In this document: one piece after another, positions 1-6,707 of the stretch | Position numbering within the stretch: the first letter of the stretch is position 1 | How the letters are laid out: every line of letters starts with the position of its first letter | Source: Syntrophaceae bacterium UBA5744 | GTDB lineage: Bacteria; Desulfobacterota; Syntrophia; Syntrophales; UBA2192 | Assembly (NCBI GenBank): GCA_002419215.1 | Contig: DIFQ01000053.1 | Location: forward strand, 1 to 37,622 | DNA: 37,622 bases | Direction of reading: 5' to 3' | Position numbers and translations under genes: made by a program | Notes under the pieces: model-generated | Told to the model about the DNA's origin: nothing | The model's database searches: none | What the model saw: the letters and a program-made list of their open reading frames with translations, nothing else

Positions 1-380
1 TAGGGCCCGATCCCCGATCGGGCTTGTCGGGCCGTTCGGGGAACGGCCCCTACATCTTTCGACCATGGGTCGAGCTGTTTCTTAGGAGCAACTGAACCCG
101 TCCGGAGACGGGGTTATCGATGAAAGAAACACCTCTAATCTCGTAGGGCCCGATCCCCGATCGGGCTTGTCGGGCCGTTCGGGGAACGGCCCCTACATCT
201 TTCGACCACGGGTCGAGCTGTTTCTTAGGAGCAACAAACCCCGACTTCGTCCGGGGTTATCGATAAAAGAAACACCTTTAATCTCGTAGGGCCCGATCCC
301 CGATCGGGCTTGTCGGGCCGTTCGGGGAACGGCCCCTACATCTTTCGACCATGGGTCGAGCTGTTTCTTAGGAGCGACCG
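1..380. repeat. 143-bp tandem repeat, 2.6 copies
   Basis: Copies begin at 1, 144 and 287, so the period is 143 bp; the third copy breaks off near 376. Each copy holds two perfect hairpins: CCCGATC with a CCC loop (6-22 in copy 1) and GGGCCGTTC with a GGG loop (29-49). A smaller CGACC/GGTCG hairpin follows, then CTGTTTCTTAGGAGC. The CTGTTTCTTAGGAGC and GGGGTTATCGATGAAAGAAAC parts recur in the composite elements at 11118, 16871 and 23777, so this is one repeat family with a different core. No convincing ORF lies inside. Confidence 0.9.
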
Positions 381-631
381 AAGGGAGCGCGGCAATCTCA
401 GTCTTTTCCGCAACATCCGAGATTGCTTCAGTCGCTTCGCTCCTTCGCAATGACATTGCGACACAGTCTCCCGGGGGAGAGGGAAAATTGGGGATGCCTC
501 TCCCGTCTAGGCAGAGGGGGGGCAAAGCCAAGAGCAAATCCCCCTCTTTCCCCCTTTCTCAAAGGGGGAGTTTAAATGCCCCGACAGAGGGCTGTCGAGG
601 CGGCCTTTTATATAAGGAAGGAGTGGCGATA
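381..631. repeat. Gene-free stretch of further palindromic repeats
   Basis: The stretch contains a GAGATTGCTTC...CTTCGCAATGAC type dispersed repeat (about 418-455). It also contains a perfect CCCCCTTT/AAAGGGGG hairpin (about 551-569) and a CGACAG/CTGTCG hairpin (582-597). The last of these runs into GGCGGCCTTTTATAT just before the ribosome binding site of the first gene. These are common kinds of dispersed intergenic repeat; no coding signal was recognised. Confidence 0.7.
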
Positions 632-1678
632 ATGGCATCAGACAATCAAAAAACTCCCGTCCGGCCTTCGGGTCCAGGCGGGAGGGAGGGGGGGCTTATG
701 GATCAGGCAGTAAGGAGTCATCTGGAGGGGATCAAATTCGGTGAGATGCAGCGGCACCGCAACGTGGCCGTTTTTCCGGTCTTTTCGGCAGTAGACGGAA
801 GCCCGCACTACCTCACCATGAAAGAGGCCATGGCGGGAGGATTCCTGAGTGTAACCGAGGTGAGCGCGGGCGGTACGGTGCCGGAGCTCAAGGTGATCAA
901 CAGCGCCTCCGTGGCCGTGCTCATCCTGGACGGGGAGGAGCTGGCAGGGGCCAAGCAGAACCGGATCGTCAACACGACGATTTTGCTCCGGCGCCAGTCC
1001 GAGACGATCATCCCCGTGAGCTGCACGGAGCAGGGGCGCTGGTCCTACGTGTCGGCGCGCTTTGACGACTCGGGCCACATCGCGACCCACCGGGTGCGGG
1101 GGGTGGCCAAGCAGAGCGTGTCGGCCTCGCTCAAGGCCGGCGGGCGGTTTGACTCCGACCAGGGGGCCGTCTGGGACAACGTGTCGTCCGTTCTCGAGGA
1201 CTGCAGCGTTGCCTCCCCCACGGGGGCCATGAAAGACGCCTTCGAGTCCAGGGCGAAGGACATCGACGAGTACCTGGCGAAGTTTCCCCACCTGCCCGGC
1301 CAGAAGGGTCTTCTCGTCCTTATCGACGGGAAGGTGGCCGGGATGGACATGGTGTCGCTCGAGTCCGCCTACGCGGCGCTGCACCCCAAGCTCGTCAAGA
1401 GCTACGCCATGGAGGCCATCGCATCGAGGGGGGCCGACGGGCAGATCGTCCCGGAGGGTGCGCCGCAGGCCTTCATCGCCGAGGCCCTGGCGTGTACGGG
1501 CAAGCGCTTCAAGTCCGTGGGGCACGGCTGGGACTTCCGCTTCGAGGGGAAGGGCCTTGTGGGCTCGGCCCTTGTCTACAACAAGGCGCTCATCCACGCG
1601 GCCATCTTCCGCGTGACCGAGGCCGAGAAGGCGGGCCACATGGCGGGCATCTCCCGCAGGAGGGGGTTCCGCGGGTGA
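632..1678 (+). CDS. ARPP-1 domain protein
   Basis: The product is about 348 aa and is recognised as the ARPP-1 family (ARG and Rhodanese-Phosphatase-superfamily-associated protein). This is a domain of unknown activity, named for its genomic association with ADP-ribosylglycohydrolases. Family-like features are the opening FGEMQRHRNVAVFPVF, the central LILDGEELAGAKQNRI and the serum-like SCTEQGRWSY segment. No signal peptide or membrane helix is seen, so it is probably cytosolic. The start at 632 has GGAAGGAG nine bases upstream. An alternative ATG at 698 follows a long G-rich Shine-Dalgarno-like run (681-694), and the 22 residues between them are low-complexity, so 698 may be the real start. 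An ADP-ribosylglycohydrolase lies 3.5 kb downstream, in line with the family's known association. Confidence 0.8.
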   Translation: MASDNQKTPVRPSGPGGREGGLMDQAVRSHLEGIKFGEMQRHRNVAVFPVFSAVDGSPHYLTMKEAMAGGFLSVTEVSAGGTVPELKVINSASVAVLILDGEELAGAKQNRIVNTTILLRRQSETIIPVSCTEQGRWSYVSARFDDSGHIATHRVRGVAKQSVSASLKAGGRFDSDQGAVWDNVSSVLEDCSVASPTGAMKDAFESRAKDIDEYLAKFPHLPGQKGLLVLIDGKVAGMDMVSLESAYAALHPKLVKSYAMEAIASRGADGQIVPEGAPQAFIAEALACTGKRFKSVGHGWDFRFEGKGLVGSALVYNKALIHAAIFRVTEAEKAGHMAGISRRRGFRG

Positions 1679-1713
1679 AGTGAATGTGGGGGAAAAACCG
1701 TAGAGGTGAAGTC

Positions 1714-2277
1714 ATGAGAATCATCACTTGTGTTGTTGCCGTTGTCCTGATGCTGGCGGGCGCCGGCCTTTACGCCATGGAGCCGGCAAGCGCCGGGGCG
1801 GGGGCCGGTGAGGCCCAACCCGCGGCAGAGAGGGCGAAGGCCATGCCCTTCAAGCCGGGCTCGGAGCCGGCAAAGGGGCTCGATGACATCGAGTGGGGCG
1901 CCCCTGTCCGCGAGTTCCCGGAACTTGCGTTGAGCGACTGCGGCGTCTACAAGATCCCGGATTTGTGCCTGTACCGCGTGGAGGTTGCGCCGGAGGAAGC
2001 CGAAGAGGTGGAGATCGGGTTGTTGTTCTGGCGTGAACGCCTCTTCGGCGTGGAGCTGACGACGCAGGGCAGGAAGAACTGGGCCCGCTTCCGAAACATG
2101 GTCTTCGAGGAGTTCGGCGGGCCGACGGAGCCCGCCACGGGCCACGAGTTCGAGTGGGAGGGGGAAAAGGCCCTGGCGCACCTGTACTACTCCGCCCGCA
2201 GCCGCAAGGCGTCCCTGCTGATCGTCTCCGTCGAGATCGGCGACGAGATGGAACGCTCTGCGGGGCAGGGGAAGTAG
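1714..2277 (+). CDS. Secreted hypothetical protein
   Basis: The product is 187 aa with a clear N-terminal signal peptide (residues 1-21, MRIITCVVAVVLMLAGAGLYA), so it is probably exported to the periplasm. The mature part has an Ala/Glu-rich linker to about residue 45. A globular domain follows with DIEWGAPVREFPEL and LLFWRERLFGVEL. This pattern, a predicted strand-rich unit ending in a fluctuating amphipathic helix, resembles several unnamed periplasmic proteins, but no named family is recognised. ATG 1714 is chosen over 1684 because AGAGGTGAAG precedes it and it begins exactly at the signal peptide. It lies 35 bp after the ARPP-1 gene on the same strand and may be co-transcribed. Confidence 0.7.
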   Translation: MRIITCVVAVVLMLAGAGLYAMEPASAGAGAGEAQPAAERAKAMPFKPGSEPAKGLDDIEWGAPVREFPELALSDCGVYKIPDLCLYRVEVAPEEAEEVEIGLLFWRERLFGVELTTQGRKNWARFRNMVFEEFGGPTEPATGHEFEWEGEKALAHLYYSARSRKASLLIVSVEIGDEMERSAGQGK

Positions 2278-2318
2278 CGAATTGAGGCACGGCACAGGCA
2301 TCGGGGTGTGAGAAGGCA

Positions 2319-2810
2319 GTGGCGGCAAGGATTTTCAAGTTTCCGAAGGGGGGCAAGCAGCCGGCAACGCCGGAGAAACCGGCACGGGCCGAAAAGCCGG
2401 CAAAGATTGCGCGGCCGCCGAAGGTCCTGCTCATCGTCGGGCAGGACGACATGAGGGATGCGCTTTCGGGGGCACTTGTCGAGTCCGGCATTGCGGTCAC
2501 CCCGCACAAGCTGGACCCCCGTTATTACCCGGCGGAGCTGCTGGGCCTGCTCGAGAAGGATCGCTTCGACGTTGTCATCCCGACGAATCTTGGGATCCCG
2601 TTCGTGTATGTCCCCGACCTGGTGTCGCTGACGCAAAAGTTCGGCAGGGGGGCGGGCATCGTCGTGATCTCGGGGTGGGTCCAGGACGACTTTGTCGCCG
2701 AACTCGCCAAGAGCCCCAGGACGGCCTTCCTCGAGGCCCCGGTGAAGATCGAGGCGCTGGCGGCAAAGATTCGGGAATTGGCGAAGCCGCTTTGCGGCAG
2801 TGACCTGTGA
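2319..2810 (+). CDS. Degenerate receiver-like protein
   Basis: The product is 163 aa. A basic Lys/Pro/Ala-rich N-terminal tail (residues 1-33) precedes a CheY-like alpha/beta fold that starts at PPKVLLIVGQDDMRDAL. The acidic pocket residues are weakly kept (QDD), but the expected phospho-acceptor position in FDVVIPTNLG is not Asp. It is therefore unlikely to be phosphorylated in the standard way; this is inferred from motif alignment. The start is GTG 2319 after AGAAGG. The last codons (CGSDL and stop) lie inside a dispersed hairpin repeat (2786-2825), so the natural C-terminus may have been replaced. A second receiver-like gene follows at 3295. Confidence 0.6.
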   Translation: MAARIFKFPKGGKQPATPEKPARAEKPAKIARPPKVLLIVGQDDMRDALSGALVESGIAVTPHKLDPRYYPAELLGLLEKDRFDVVIPTNLGIPFVYVPDLVSLTQKFGRGAGIVVISGWVQDDFVAELAKSPRTAFLEAPVKIEALAAKIRELAKPLCGSDL

Positions 2811-2825
2811 TCAGTGACCGGTGCA
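2786..2825 (+). repeat. 3'-end hairpin repeat (GCCGC/GCGGC type)
   Basis: The stem is GCCGC (2786-2790), with loop TTT and GCGGC (2794-2798). It is followed by the family tail AGTGACC...CAGTGACCGGTG. This copy spans the stop codon of the preceding gene. Other copies of the same family lie at 10474, 14481, 15409, 15430, 16749, 18409, 23438, 23459, 23704, 32176 and 35522. Confidence 0.8.
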
Positions 2826-2873
2826 AGGACATCAGGGCAAGGACTCGGAGGTTTGCAGGAAAGGAGGTTGACC

Positions 2874-3047
2874 ATGCCGCGATGCAGGAAGTGCGGGGAG
2901 AAATACGACGAGGATGAGGGGGTGATGAGTCCCGTGGAGGTGCTGGGGGAGCTGTTCCTGGAGTCGGCGGGCGAGAGTCCGCAAAATCTCTGCCCCGCGT
3001 GCAGGGAGGAGATCGGGGTGCTCGGGTTGCTCGGTTTTGATGAGTAA
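2874..3047 (+). CDS. Small zinc-ribbon-like protein
   Basis: The product is 57 aa with two CxxC pairs (Cys4/Cys7 and Cys40/Cys43), which suggests a single structural zinc site. Between the knuckles is an acidic, helical stretch (DEDEGVMSPVEVLGELFLES). AAAGGAGG lies just upstream of ATG 2874, which makes this start much better than any upstream one. No named family is recognised. A role in protein or nucleic-acid contacts would be a guess from the fold alone. It is flanked by two receiver-like genes on the same strand. Confidence 0.6.
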   Translation: MPRCRKCGEKYDEDEGVMSPVEVLGELFLESAGESPQNLCPACREEIGVLGLLGFDE

Positions 3048-3061
3048 ACGCGGTGTTCATT

Positions 3062-3240
3062 TCCCTCTCGCCCGGCGGGAGCAGCAACCACATATTTCAC
3101 TCTCCCCTGGCGGGAGCAGCAACCACATATTTCCCTCTCCCCTGGCGGGAGAGGGCAAGGGTGAGGGGGAAAAAGGGACGGGGAACAGTCCCCCTCACCT
3201 CAATCCTCTCCCGCGGCGGGGAGAGGAACGTTATGGAATG
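3062..3240. repeat. 35-bp tandem repeat running into a CTCTCCC-type element
   Basis: Two full units and a third partial unit of 35 bp start at 3065, 3100 and 3135 and share GGCGGGAGCAGCAACCACAT. The last unit continues as CTCTCCCCTGGCGGGAGAGGG, the common dispersed element of this window, and ends with CTCTCCCGCGGCGGGGAGAG near 3207-3226. Tandem growth of one dispersed element is the simplest reading. Short ORFs across it are repeat artefacts. Confidence 0.8.
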
Positions 3241-3294
3241 AGGGTTTGAGGGGGATTTTCTGAAACGGTTTTACTTATTCCCGGAGGACAAAGC

Positions 3295-3813
3295 ATGACG
3301 GAATCGAATCGTACGGGTGTACAGCAGGAGCTTCTAGAGCCCGAGATGTTTCAGCGGGCCGGTGCGGTTGACGTGAAGGAATGCCGGGCGCAGGCGCCGC
3401 GGTTTCTCGTCGTCGACGACGATCCCGAGGGGCGCACCCTGGTCATCGGCGTCATCCTCTCGCGCTATCCCGGGGCCGTGATCCGGGCGGCGTCGAGCAA
3501 CGCAGAGGCCTTACAGGTCCTGCTGGGGTTTTCGCCCGACATCGTCGTCACGGAACTGAGCCGCAAGGGAGGGGCAGGCTACGAGTTCCTGCGCAAGCTC
3601 CGCCAGAGCCCGCGGCTGGCCGAAACCCCTGTGGTCCTCAGCTCGCGCCGCGACGGGGAGGGGGATGCCTTCGGGATCTCCGTCGAGGGGCTGCACGAGG
3701 CCGCTTGCCGGCGCATCTCGCAGGAGGCCATGCTGGCGGCTCTCTTCGAGTCGCTCCTGGGGCGAGGGGCGGTATCAGTGGACTCGGAAGGGAAGGGGTC
3801 AGATGAACAGTAA
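3295..3813 (+). CDS. Pseudo-receiver (response-regulator-like) protein
   Basis: The product is 172 aa. A receiver domain occupies residues 35-160 after a 34-residue leader. The acidic pocket is present (Asp41-Asp43 in LVVDDDP). The phospho-acceptor position is Glu87 (PDIVVTELSRKGG) instead of Asp. The conserved Thr/Ser is Ser116, and the usual C-terminal Lys seems to be Arg139/Arg140. Asp-to-Glu exchange at this position can mimic the phosphorylated state in known receivers, so a constitutively active or phosphorylation-independent role is inferred. There is no output domain. CCGGAGGAC supports ATG 3295. The stop lies 15 bp before the next gene. Confidence 0.75.
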   Translation: MTESNRTGVQQELLEPEMFQRAGAVDVKECRAQAPRFLVVDDDPEGRTLVIGVILSRYPGAVIRAASSNAEALQVLLGFSPDIVVTELSRKGGAGYEFLRKLRQSPRLAETPVVLSSRRDGEGDAFGISVEGLHEAACRRISQEAMLAALFESLLGRGAVSVDSEGKGSDEQ

Positions 3814-3828
3814 GAAAGGGGGCCGTGT

Positions 3829-4167
3829 ATGTGGCTCATGACGGATTTCGGGTTTTTCAGCATCGTGAAAAAAGAGGGGGAGATGAATCTGACCGTGCGT
3901 TCACGGGTGAAACAGGATCTTCTGAACTTGAAGGAGCGTTATCTGCCGTCTATCGGGGCGATCGAAGAGAGTGCTTACGCCGATTACCGGTACCGCGTGC
4001 GTGTCCCGCGGGAGCTCTTCGCGGAGGCCCTGAAGGACATCGCCCTCGACATCGATTACCCGAACTTCAAGGACTCCGTCGCCGCAAAGCAGGGGAAGGC
4101 AAGGGCGCGGACGTATGAGGACGTGTGGCACCGGCTGTACAGCCTGCAGACAGGCAACGGCGAGTAA
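3829..4167 (+). CDS. Conserved small protein of unknown function
   Basis: The product is 112 aa. It begins MWLMTDFGFFSIVKK and ends with LDIDYPNFKDSVAAKQG and YEDVWHRLYSL. I recognise this pattern (aromatic start, central Tyr-rich VRVP segment, IDYPNFKD block) as a widespread family of uncharacterised small bacterial proteins, but I know of no assigned function. It looks soluble and cytosolic. ATG 3829 is preceded by AGAAAGGGGG. The reading frame ends directly before the VapBC promoter and operator region. Confidence 0.7.
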   Translation: MWLMTDFGFFSIVKKEGEMNLTVRSRVKQDLLNLKERYLPSIGAIEESAYADYRYRVRVPRELFAEALKDIALDIDYPNFKDSVAAKQGKARARTYEDVWHRLYSLQTGNGE

Positions 4168-4187
4168 GTGTATAGAATACTCTACAC
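4168..4187. promoter_or_regulatory. Imperfect palindrome, candidate VapBC operator
   Basis: The 20-bp sequence GTGTATAGAATACTCTACAC matches its own reverse complement at 16 of 20 positions. It directly abuts the -35 box of the toxin-antitoxin promoter. Autoregulation by antitoxin or by the toxin-antitoxin complex through such palindromes is standard for the VapBC and Phd/YefM classes; the assignment here is by position. Confidence 0.55.
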
Positions 4188-4216
4188 TTGACATGTATAG
4201 TACGGGGAGCTAAACT
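4188..4216 (+). promoter_or_regulatory. Sigma-70-type promoter of vapBC
   Basis: A perfect -35 box TTGACA (4188-4193), a 17-bp spacer and a -10 box TAAACT (4211-4216; 4 of 6 consensus) lie 26 bp before the antitoxin GTG. The palindrome at 4168-4187 touches the -35 box. Confidence 0.65.
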
Positions 4217-4241
4217 AAGCGAAAAAAGCGAGGTGTGACCC

Positions 4242-4514
4242 GTGAAGGAAGTGACAGCGCTGGCGCTGCGAAACCGCCTCGGGGAGATCCTGGATCAGCT
4301 CAAGAAGACGGGAGAACCCGTCCTGGTGAGCAAGGGCAGGAAGGCCAGGGCCGTGATGATCACCCCCGAGCAGTTCGAACAGCGCTTCCTGGTTTACCAG
4401 GCCGAAGAGAAGAAAAGGGAACTGCTGGCGAAGGTCAAGGCATCCCGGTCCGCGAGGATCGGCCGGAAGACCAGCCTGGAGGTCCTGCGCGAGCTGAGAG
4501 GCTACGAGAAATGA
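4242..4514 (+). CDS. Phd/YefM-type antitoxin (VapB role)
   Basis: The product is 90 aa. The N-terminal part (MKEVTALALRNRLGEILDQL, then GEPVLVSKGRKARAVMITPEQFEQ) is typical of the Phd/YefM antitoxin fold, which binds DNA as a dimer. The basic, helical C-terminus (about 60-90, AKVKASRSARIGRKTSLEVL) would wrap the toxin. The start is GTG at 4242. The stop overlaps the toxin start in an ATGA arrangement, so the two are translationally coupled. Expected regulation is repression at the palindrome just upstream. The pairing with a PIN toxin is common for this antitoxin class. Confidence 0.85.
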   Translation: MKEVTALALRNRLGEILDQLKKTGEPVLVSKGRKARAVMITPEQFEQRFLVYQAEEKKRELLAKVKASRSARIGRKTSLEVLRELRGYEK

Positions 4515-4936
4515 TCTGGGTGATCGACGCCTCCGTCGCCGTCCGCTGGTTCCTCGAGACCGAGAGCCATCCCGGTTCCGATGCGGTGCTCGAACGCCTG
4601 GTGCAGCAGGCGGATACGTTTGCGGTGCCCGAGCTCTTTGCCTTCGAGGTCCATGCCGTGCTCTGCCGCGTTCACCCGGATGGGTCGCGCGTCTTCGATG
4701 AGTGCATGATGCCCATCCTGGAAGGCGGGATCTACCGCCAGCCCATGACGCCGGGGCTTGCACGGCGAGCGGCCCCTTTTGTGAGGAAAGGGCTGACGGG
4801 TTACGATGCCTGTTACGCCGCTCTGGCCGCCGAACTGATGGGCTGCTGGATCACCTTCGACACCAAGGCGCACCAGCGTATCCGGACGATGAAAGTGTCG
4901 CACAGCCTCGCACGAGGCCTCCCCGATGCCTGGTGA
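4511..4936 (+). CDS. vapC: PIN-domain toxin, VapC family
   Basis: The product is a 141-aa PIN-domain ribonuclease. Expected Mg-binding acidic residues are visible: Asp6 (VIDASVAV), Glu46 (FAFEVH), Asp99 (TGYDACYAALA) and Asp117 (ITFDTKAH). VapC toxins cleave RNA, usually tRNA or rRNA, and are neutralised by the partner antitoxin; the target here cannot be read from sequence. The length is normal for the family and all catalytic positions are intact, so it is probably functional. ATG 4511 overlaps the antitoxin stop. Confidence 0.88.
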   Translation: MIWVIDASVAVRWFLETESHPGSDAVLERLVQQADTFAVPELFAFEVHAVLCRVHPDGSRVFDECMMPILEGGIYRQPMTPGLARRAAPFVRKGLTGYDACYAALAAELMGCWITFDTKAHQRIRTMKVSHSLARGLPDAW

Positions 4937-4957
4937 ACGCGCACGACCGAGCTAAAC

Positions 4958-5173
4958 ATGCTCCGGCGGAAGGGAGCATACAGCCGCTTTAAAGGGTTCC
5001 TTGAATCCGGGGATATGCTCAAGAGCTGGTATCGGTTTGAAAATGATCGAGAGCAGCAGGCCCTGCGGTCCTGGTGCGAGGAGAATCAGATCCCCTTATC
5101 GGATCAGCTGCAGCAGAAGCGAAGTCCTCTTCTCACGACCGATAAGAAGGATGAAAGTCGGGATCAGGCTTGA
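4958..5173 (+). pseudogene. C-terminal fragment of a UPF0158 gene
   Basis: Residues 1-49 of this 71-codon frame align without gaps to residues 91-139 of the intact UPF0158 protein encoded at 10634-11053. Examples are GAYSRFKGFLESGDMLKSWYRF against GAYGRFKEFLAS and the shared EREQQAL/DREQQAL core. Similarity at DNA level continues past the stop of the intact copy. The first 90 residues are missing, and upstream sequence is unrelated. It is a partial duplication or decayed relative; its frame is open, so expression of a short peptide cannot be excluded. Confidence 0.7.
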
Positions 5174-5188
5174 ATATAGGGTGAGGCC

Positions 5189-5971
5189 GTGCTGGGCGCC
5201 ATCGCAGGGGACATCATCGGGTCCGTGTACGAGTTCAGACCCATCAAGACGGAGGACTTCGAACTGTTTTCCCCCGGGTGCAGATTCACGGACGACACGG
5301 TCCTGACGGTAGCCCTTGCGGACGCCATCCTTCAGGGCAAGGATTACGGCCGGACGATGAAAGAATACTACCGGCGATACCCGAACGCGGGTTACGGTTC
5401 ATATTTTCTTCAGTGGGCGCGTTCTGATGACAGCAGGCCCTACAACAGCTGGGGCAACGGGGCGGCCATGCGGATCAGCCCGGTGGGCTTTGCTTACGAT
5501 ACGCTGGAAGAGGTGCTCGAGCGGGCTGAATGTTTCACGGCAATCACCCACAACCACCCGGAAGGGATCAAGGGAGCCCAGGCAACGGCCGCCGCGGTGT
5601 TTCTTGCCCGGAAGGGCAGCTCAAAGGAGGAGATCAAGGCCGCCCTAGAAAGCCGATTCGGCTATGATCTCTCCCTGACCCTGGACGAAATCCGGCCGAC
5701 GTATGCGTTCGACGTATCGTGCCAGGGGACGGTCCCGCAGGCGATCACCGCATTCCTCGAATCCAGGGATTTCGAGGACGCGATCCGAAAGGCCGTCTCC
5801 CTGGGCGGCGACAGCGACACGCTCGCCTGCATCACGGGCGGCATCGCCCATGGCTTTTACGGCCCTCTCCCGGAACACATCACCGGGAAGGTATACAGCA
5901 TCCTGGATGACAGGCTGGGCGAGGTGACGAGGGAATTCATGAAGGTTTTCGTGGAGGCAAATTCGGGTTGA
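5189..5971 (+). CDS. ADP-ribosylglycohydrolase family protein
   Basis: The product is 260 aa, the usual length of the DraG-like/ADP-ribosylglycohydrolase fold, which removes ADP-ribose from proteins or small molecules with two Mg ions. Motifs are in order: GAIAGDIIGSVYE (3-15), the metal-binding Thr34-Asp35-Asp36 (FTDDTVLT), SWGNGAAMRISPVG (about 87-100), THNHPEGIKGA, and the C-terminal GGDSDT with Asp208, Asp210 and Thr211. All expected metal ligands are present, so it should be active. The substrate is unknown, with no nitrogenase genes nearby that would point to a DraG role. The start is GTG 5189. An ARPP-1 gene lies upstream at 632. Confidence 0.87.
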   Translation: MLGAIAGDIIGSVYEFRPIKTEDFELFSPGCRFTDDTVLTVALADAILQGKDYGRTMKEYYRRYPNAGYGSYFLQWARSDDSRPYNSWGNGAAMRISPVGFAYDTLEEVLERAECFTAITHNHPEGIKGAQATAAAVFLARKGSSKEEIKAALESRFGYDLSLTLDEIRPTYAFDVSCQGTVPQAITAFLESRDFEDAIRKAVSLGGDSDTLACITGGIAHGFYGPLPEHITGKVYSILDDRLGEVTREFMKVFVEANSG

Positions 5972-6010
5972 TTTTCAAACGGGATCAGGATATTTATTCT
6001 CAACAGCGGT

Positions 6011-6096
6011 GATTTAGAAGCTACTTGCTCCGCTCTACAAATGTGCTAAAGGCCGATGGAAAGAATTTCAAGCCCGTGCCTTTGGCGCGGGCTTTT
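6011..6096 (+). ncRNA. Duplicated regulatory-RNA-like element, copy 1, with terminator
   Basis: The core starts GATTTAGAAGCTACTTGC (6011-6028) and includes CCGC, ACAAA and GTGCTAAAGGCCG (6042-6055). An intrinsic terminator follows: stem GCCCGTGCC (6072-6080) and GGCGCGGGC (6084-6092), loop TTT, then TTTT. The AAAGGC of the core (6048-6053) can pair with GCCTTT (6078-6083) in the terminator, which would give mutually exclusive folds. A homologous copy follows at 6126. No known riboswitch class was recognised. Confidence 0.5.
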
Positions 6097-6125
6097 CGTT
6101 ATTTGACAACCGGTTCCGGCGGGTC

Positions 6126-6218
6126 GATTTAGGGCAACTTGCAGCCGCCGTCAAACAAGGTGCTAAACAGCCGTCAACCCCGCGGTGACGTTTGTTCGGC
6201 CGCGGGGTAATTTTTTTT
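6126..6218 (+). ncRNA. Duplicated regulatory-RNA-like element, copy 2, with terminator at the RBS
   Basis: The core GATTTAGGGCAACTTGC (6126-6142) and GTGCTAAACAGCCG (6160-6173) repeat copy 1. The terminator is CCCCGCGG (6178-6185) with CCGCGGGG (6200-6207) and eight T (6211-6218). It ends only two bases before the GGAGGAGG ribosome binding site of the gene at 6237, so that gene should need terminator read-through. CGTCA (6149-6153) can pair with TGACG (6186-6190) in the terminator loop. A TTGACA sits upstream at 6103-6108. Confidence 0.55.
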
Positions 6219-6236
6219 CGGGAGGAGGTTCAAGCC

Positions 6237-6539
6237 ATGAGGACCATCGACATTCTTATCGAGACAACGGAAATCCTGCATTCGGCCATCCAGGCGGAAG
6301 ACAAGGACAAGGCCTTCGAGGCGGTCACGATTCTTCTCATGCAGATCGTCGAGTTCTTCGGGTTTGTCGAGGGGACGTTCGAGATCATGTTCCCCTTCCT
6401 GGAGCAACTGAAAGAAAAAATTGAATCGGAGAATTACAGGGCTGCAGAAGACGACGCTTTCGCCCTCCTGACGAAGTTCCAAGCGATCCGGCAGTCGGTG
6501 GGCAAGAAACGGAAAGCGGCAACCCACCTGAACAGCTGA
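6237..6539 (+). CDS. Small helical protein of unknown function
   Basis: The product is 100 aa and appears all-helical, with regularly spaced hydrophobics (IDILIETTEILHSAIQ, FEAVTILLMQIVEFFGFVEG, FPFLEQLKEKIESE) and a basic tail (GKKRKAA). It has no signal peptide or long membrane helix. No family was recognised; a small bundle acting as an adaptor or regulator is only a guess from composition. ATG 6237 has an excellent GGAGGAGG nine bases before it. Its leader contains the duplicated element with terminators at 6072 and 6178, which implies regulation by transcription read-through. Confidence 0.65.
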   Translation: MRTIDILIETTEILHSAIQAEDKDKAFEAVTILLMQIVEFFGFVEGTFEIMFPFLEQLKEKIESENYRAAEDDAFALLTKFQAIRQSVGKKRKAATHLNS

Positions 6540-6672
6540 GGGTTGTAGGCTCAGGTATTGTATTTCAACATAATTCACCGATGTTCTCGAATGTAAGAAA
6601 ACAAGATATGGTTAAATACAAGACCTGACCCCAAAGCATCCACTCAAAATAGATACGGAGACGAGCATTTAC
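6540..6672. other. Intergenic stretch with a RAYT-type repeat scrap
   Basis: No gene is seen. A short AAGACCTGACCCC motif at about 6619-6631 is the reverse-orientation core of the GGGGTCAG repeat family found at 12440, 13000, 23410 and 32672. The rest is unremarkable, AT-richer sequence in front of the promoter at 6673. Confidence 0.5.
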
Positions 6673-6701
6673 TTGACATATCCATGCGTTAGCTTTATAC
6701 A
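6673..6701 (+). promoter_or_regulatory. Sigma-70-type promoter of a candidate small RNA
   Basis: TTGACA (6673-6678), a 17-bp spacer and TATACA (6696-6701) form a near-consensus promoter. Predicted initiation at about 6708 is followed by no start codon with a ribosome binding site, and by a strong terminator ending at 6834. Confidence 0.65.
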
Positions 6702-6707
6702 AAGCGC

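Noticed and set aside
1..380. CRISPR array at the window start
   Set aside because: The unit is 143 bp with internal hairpins and nearly constant throughout; there are no short repeats with unique spacers and no cas genes.
3037..3249. Small plus-strand frames with LSPGGSSNHIF-type repeats
   Set aside because: They are translations of the 35-bp tandem repeat and CTCTCCC element, with no ribosome binding site.
5189..5971. DraG nitrogenase-regulating hydrolase
   Set aside because: Motifs fit the broad family but there are no dra or nif genes nearby, so the specific role is not supported.
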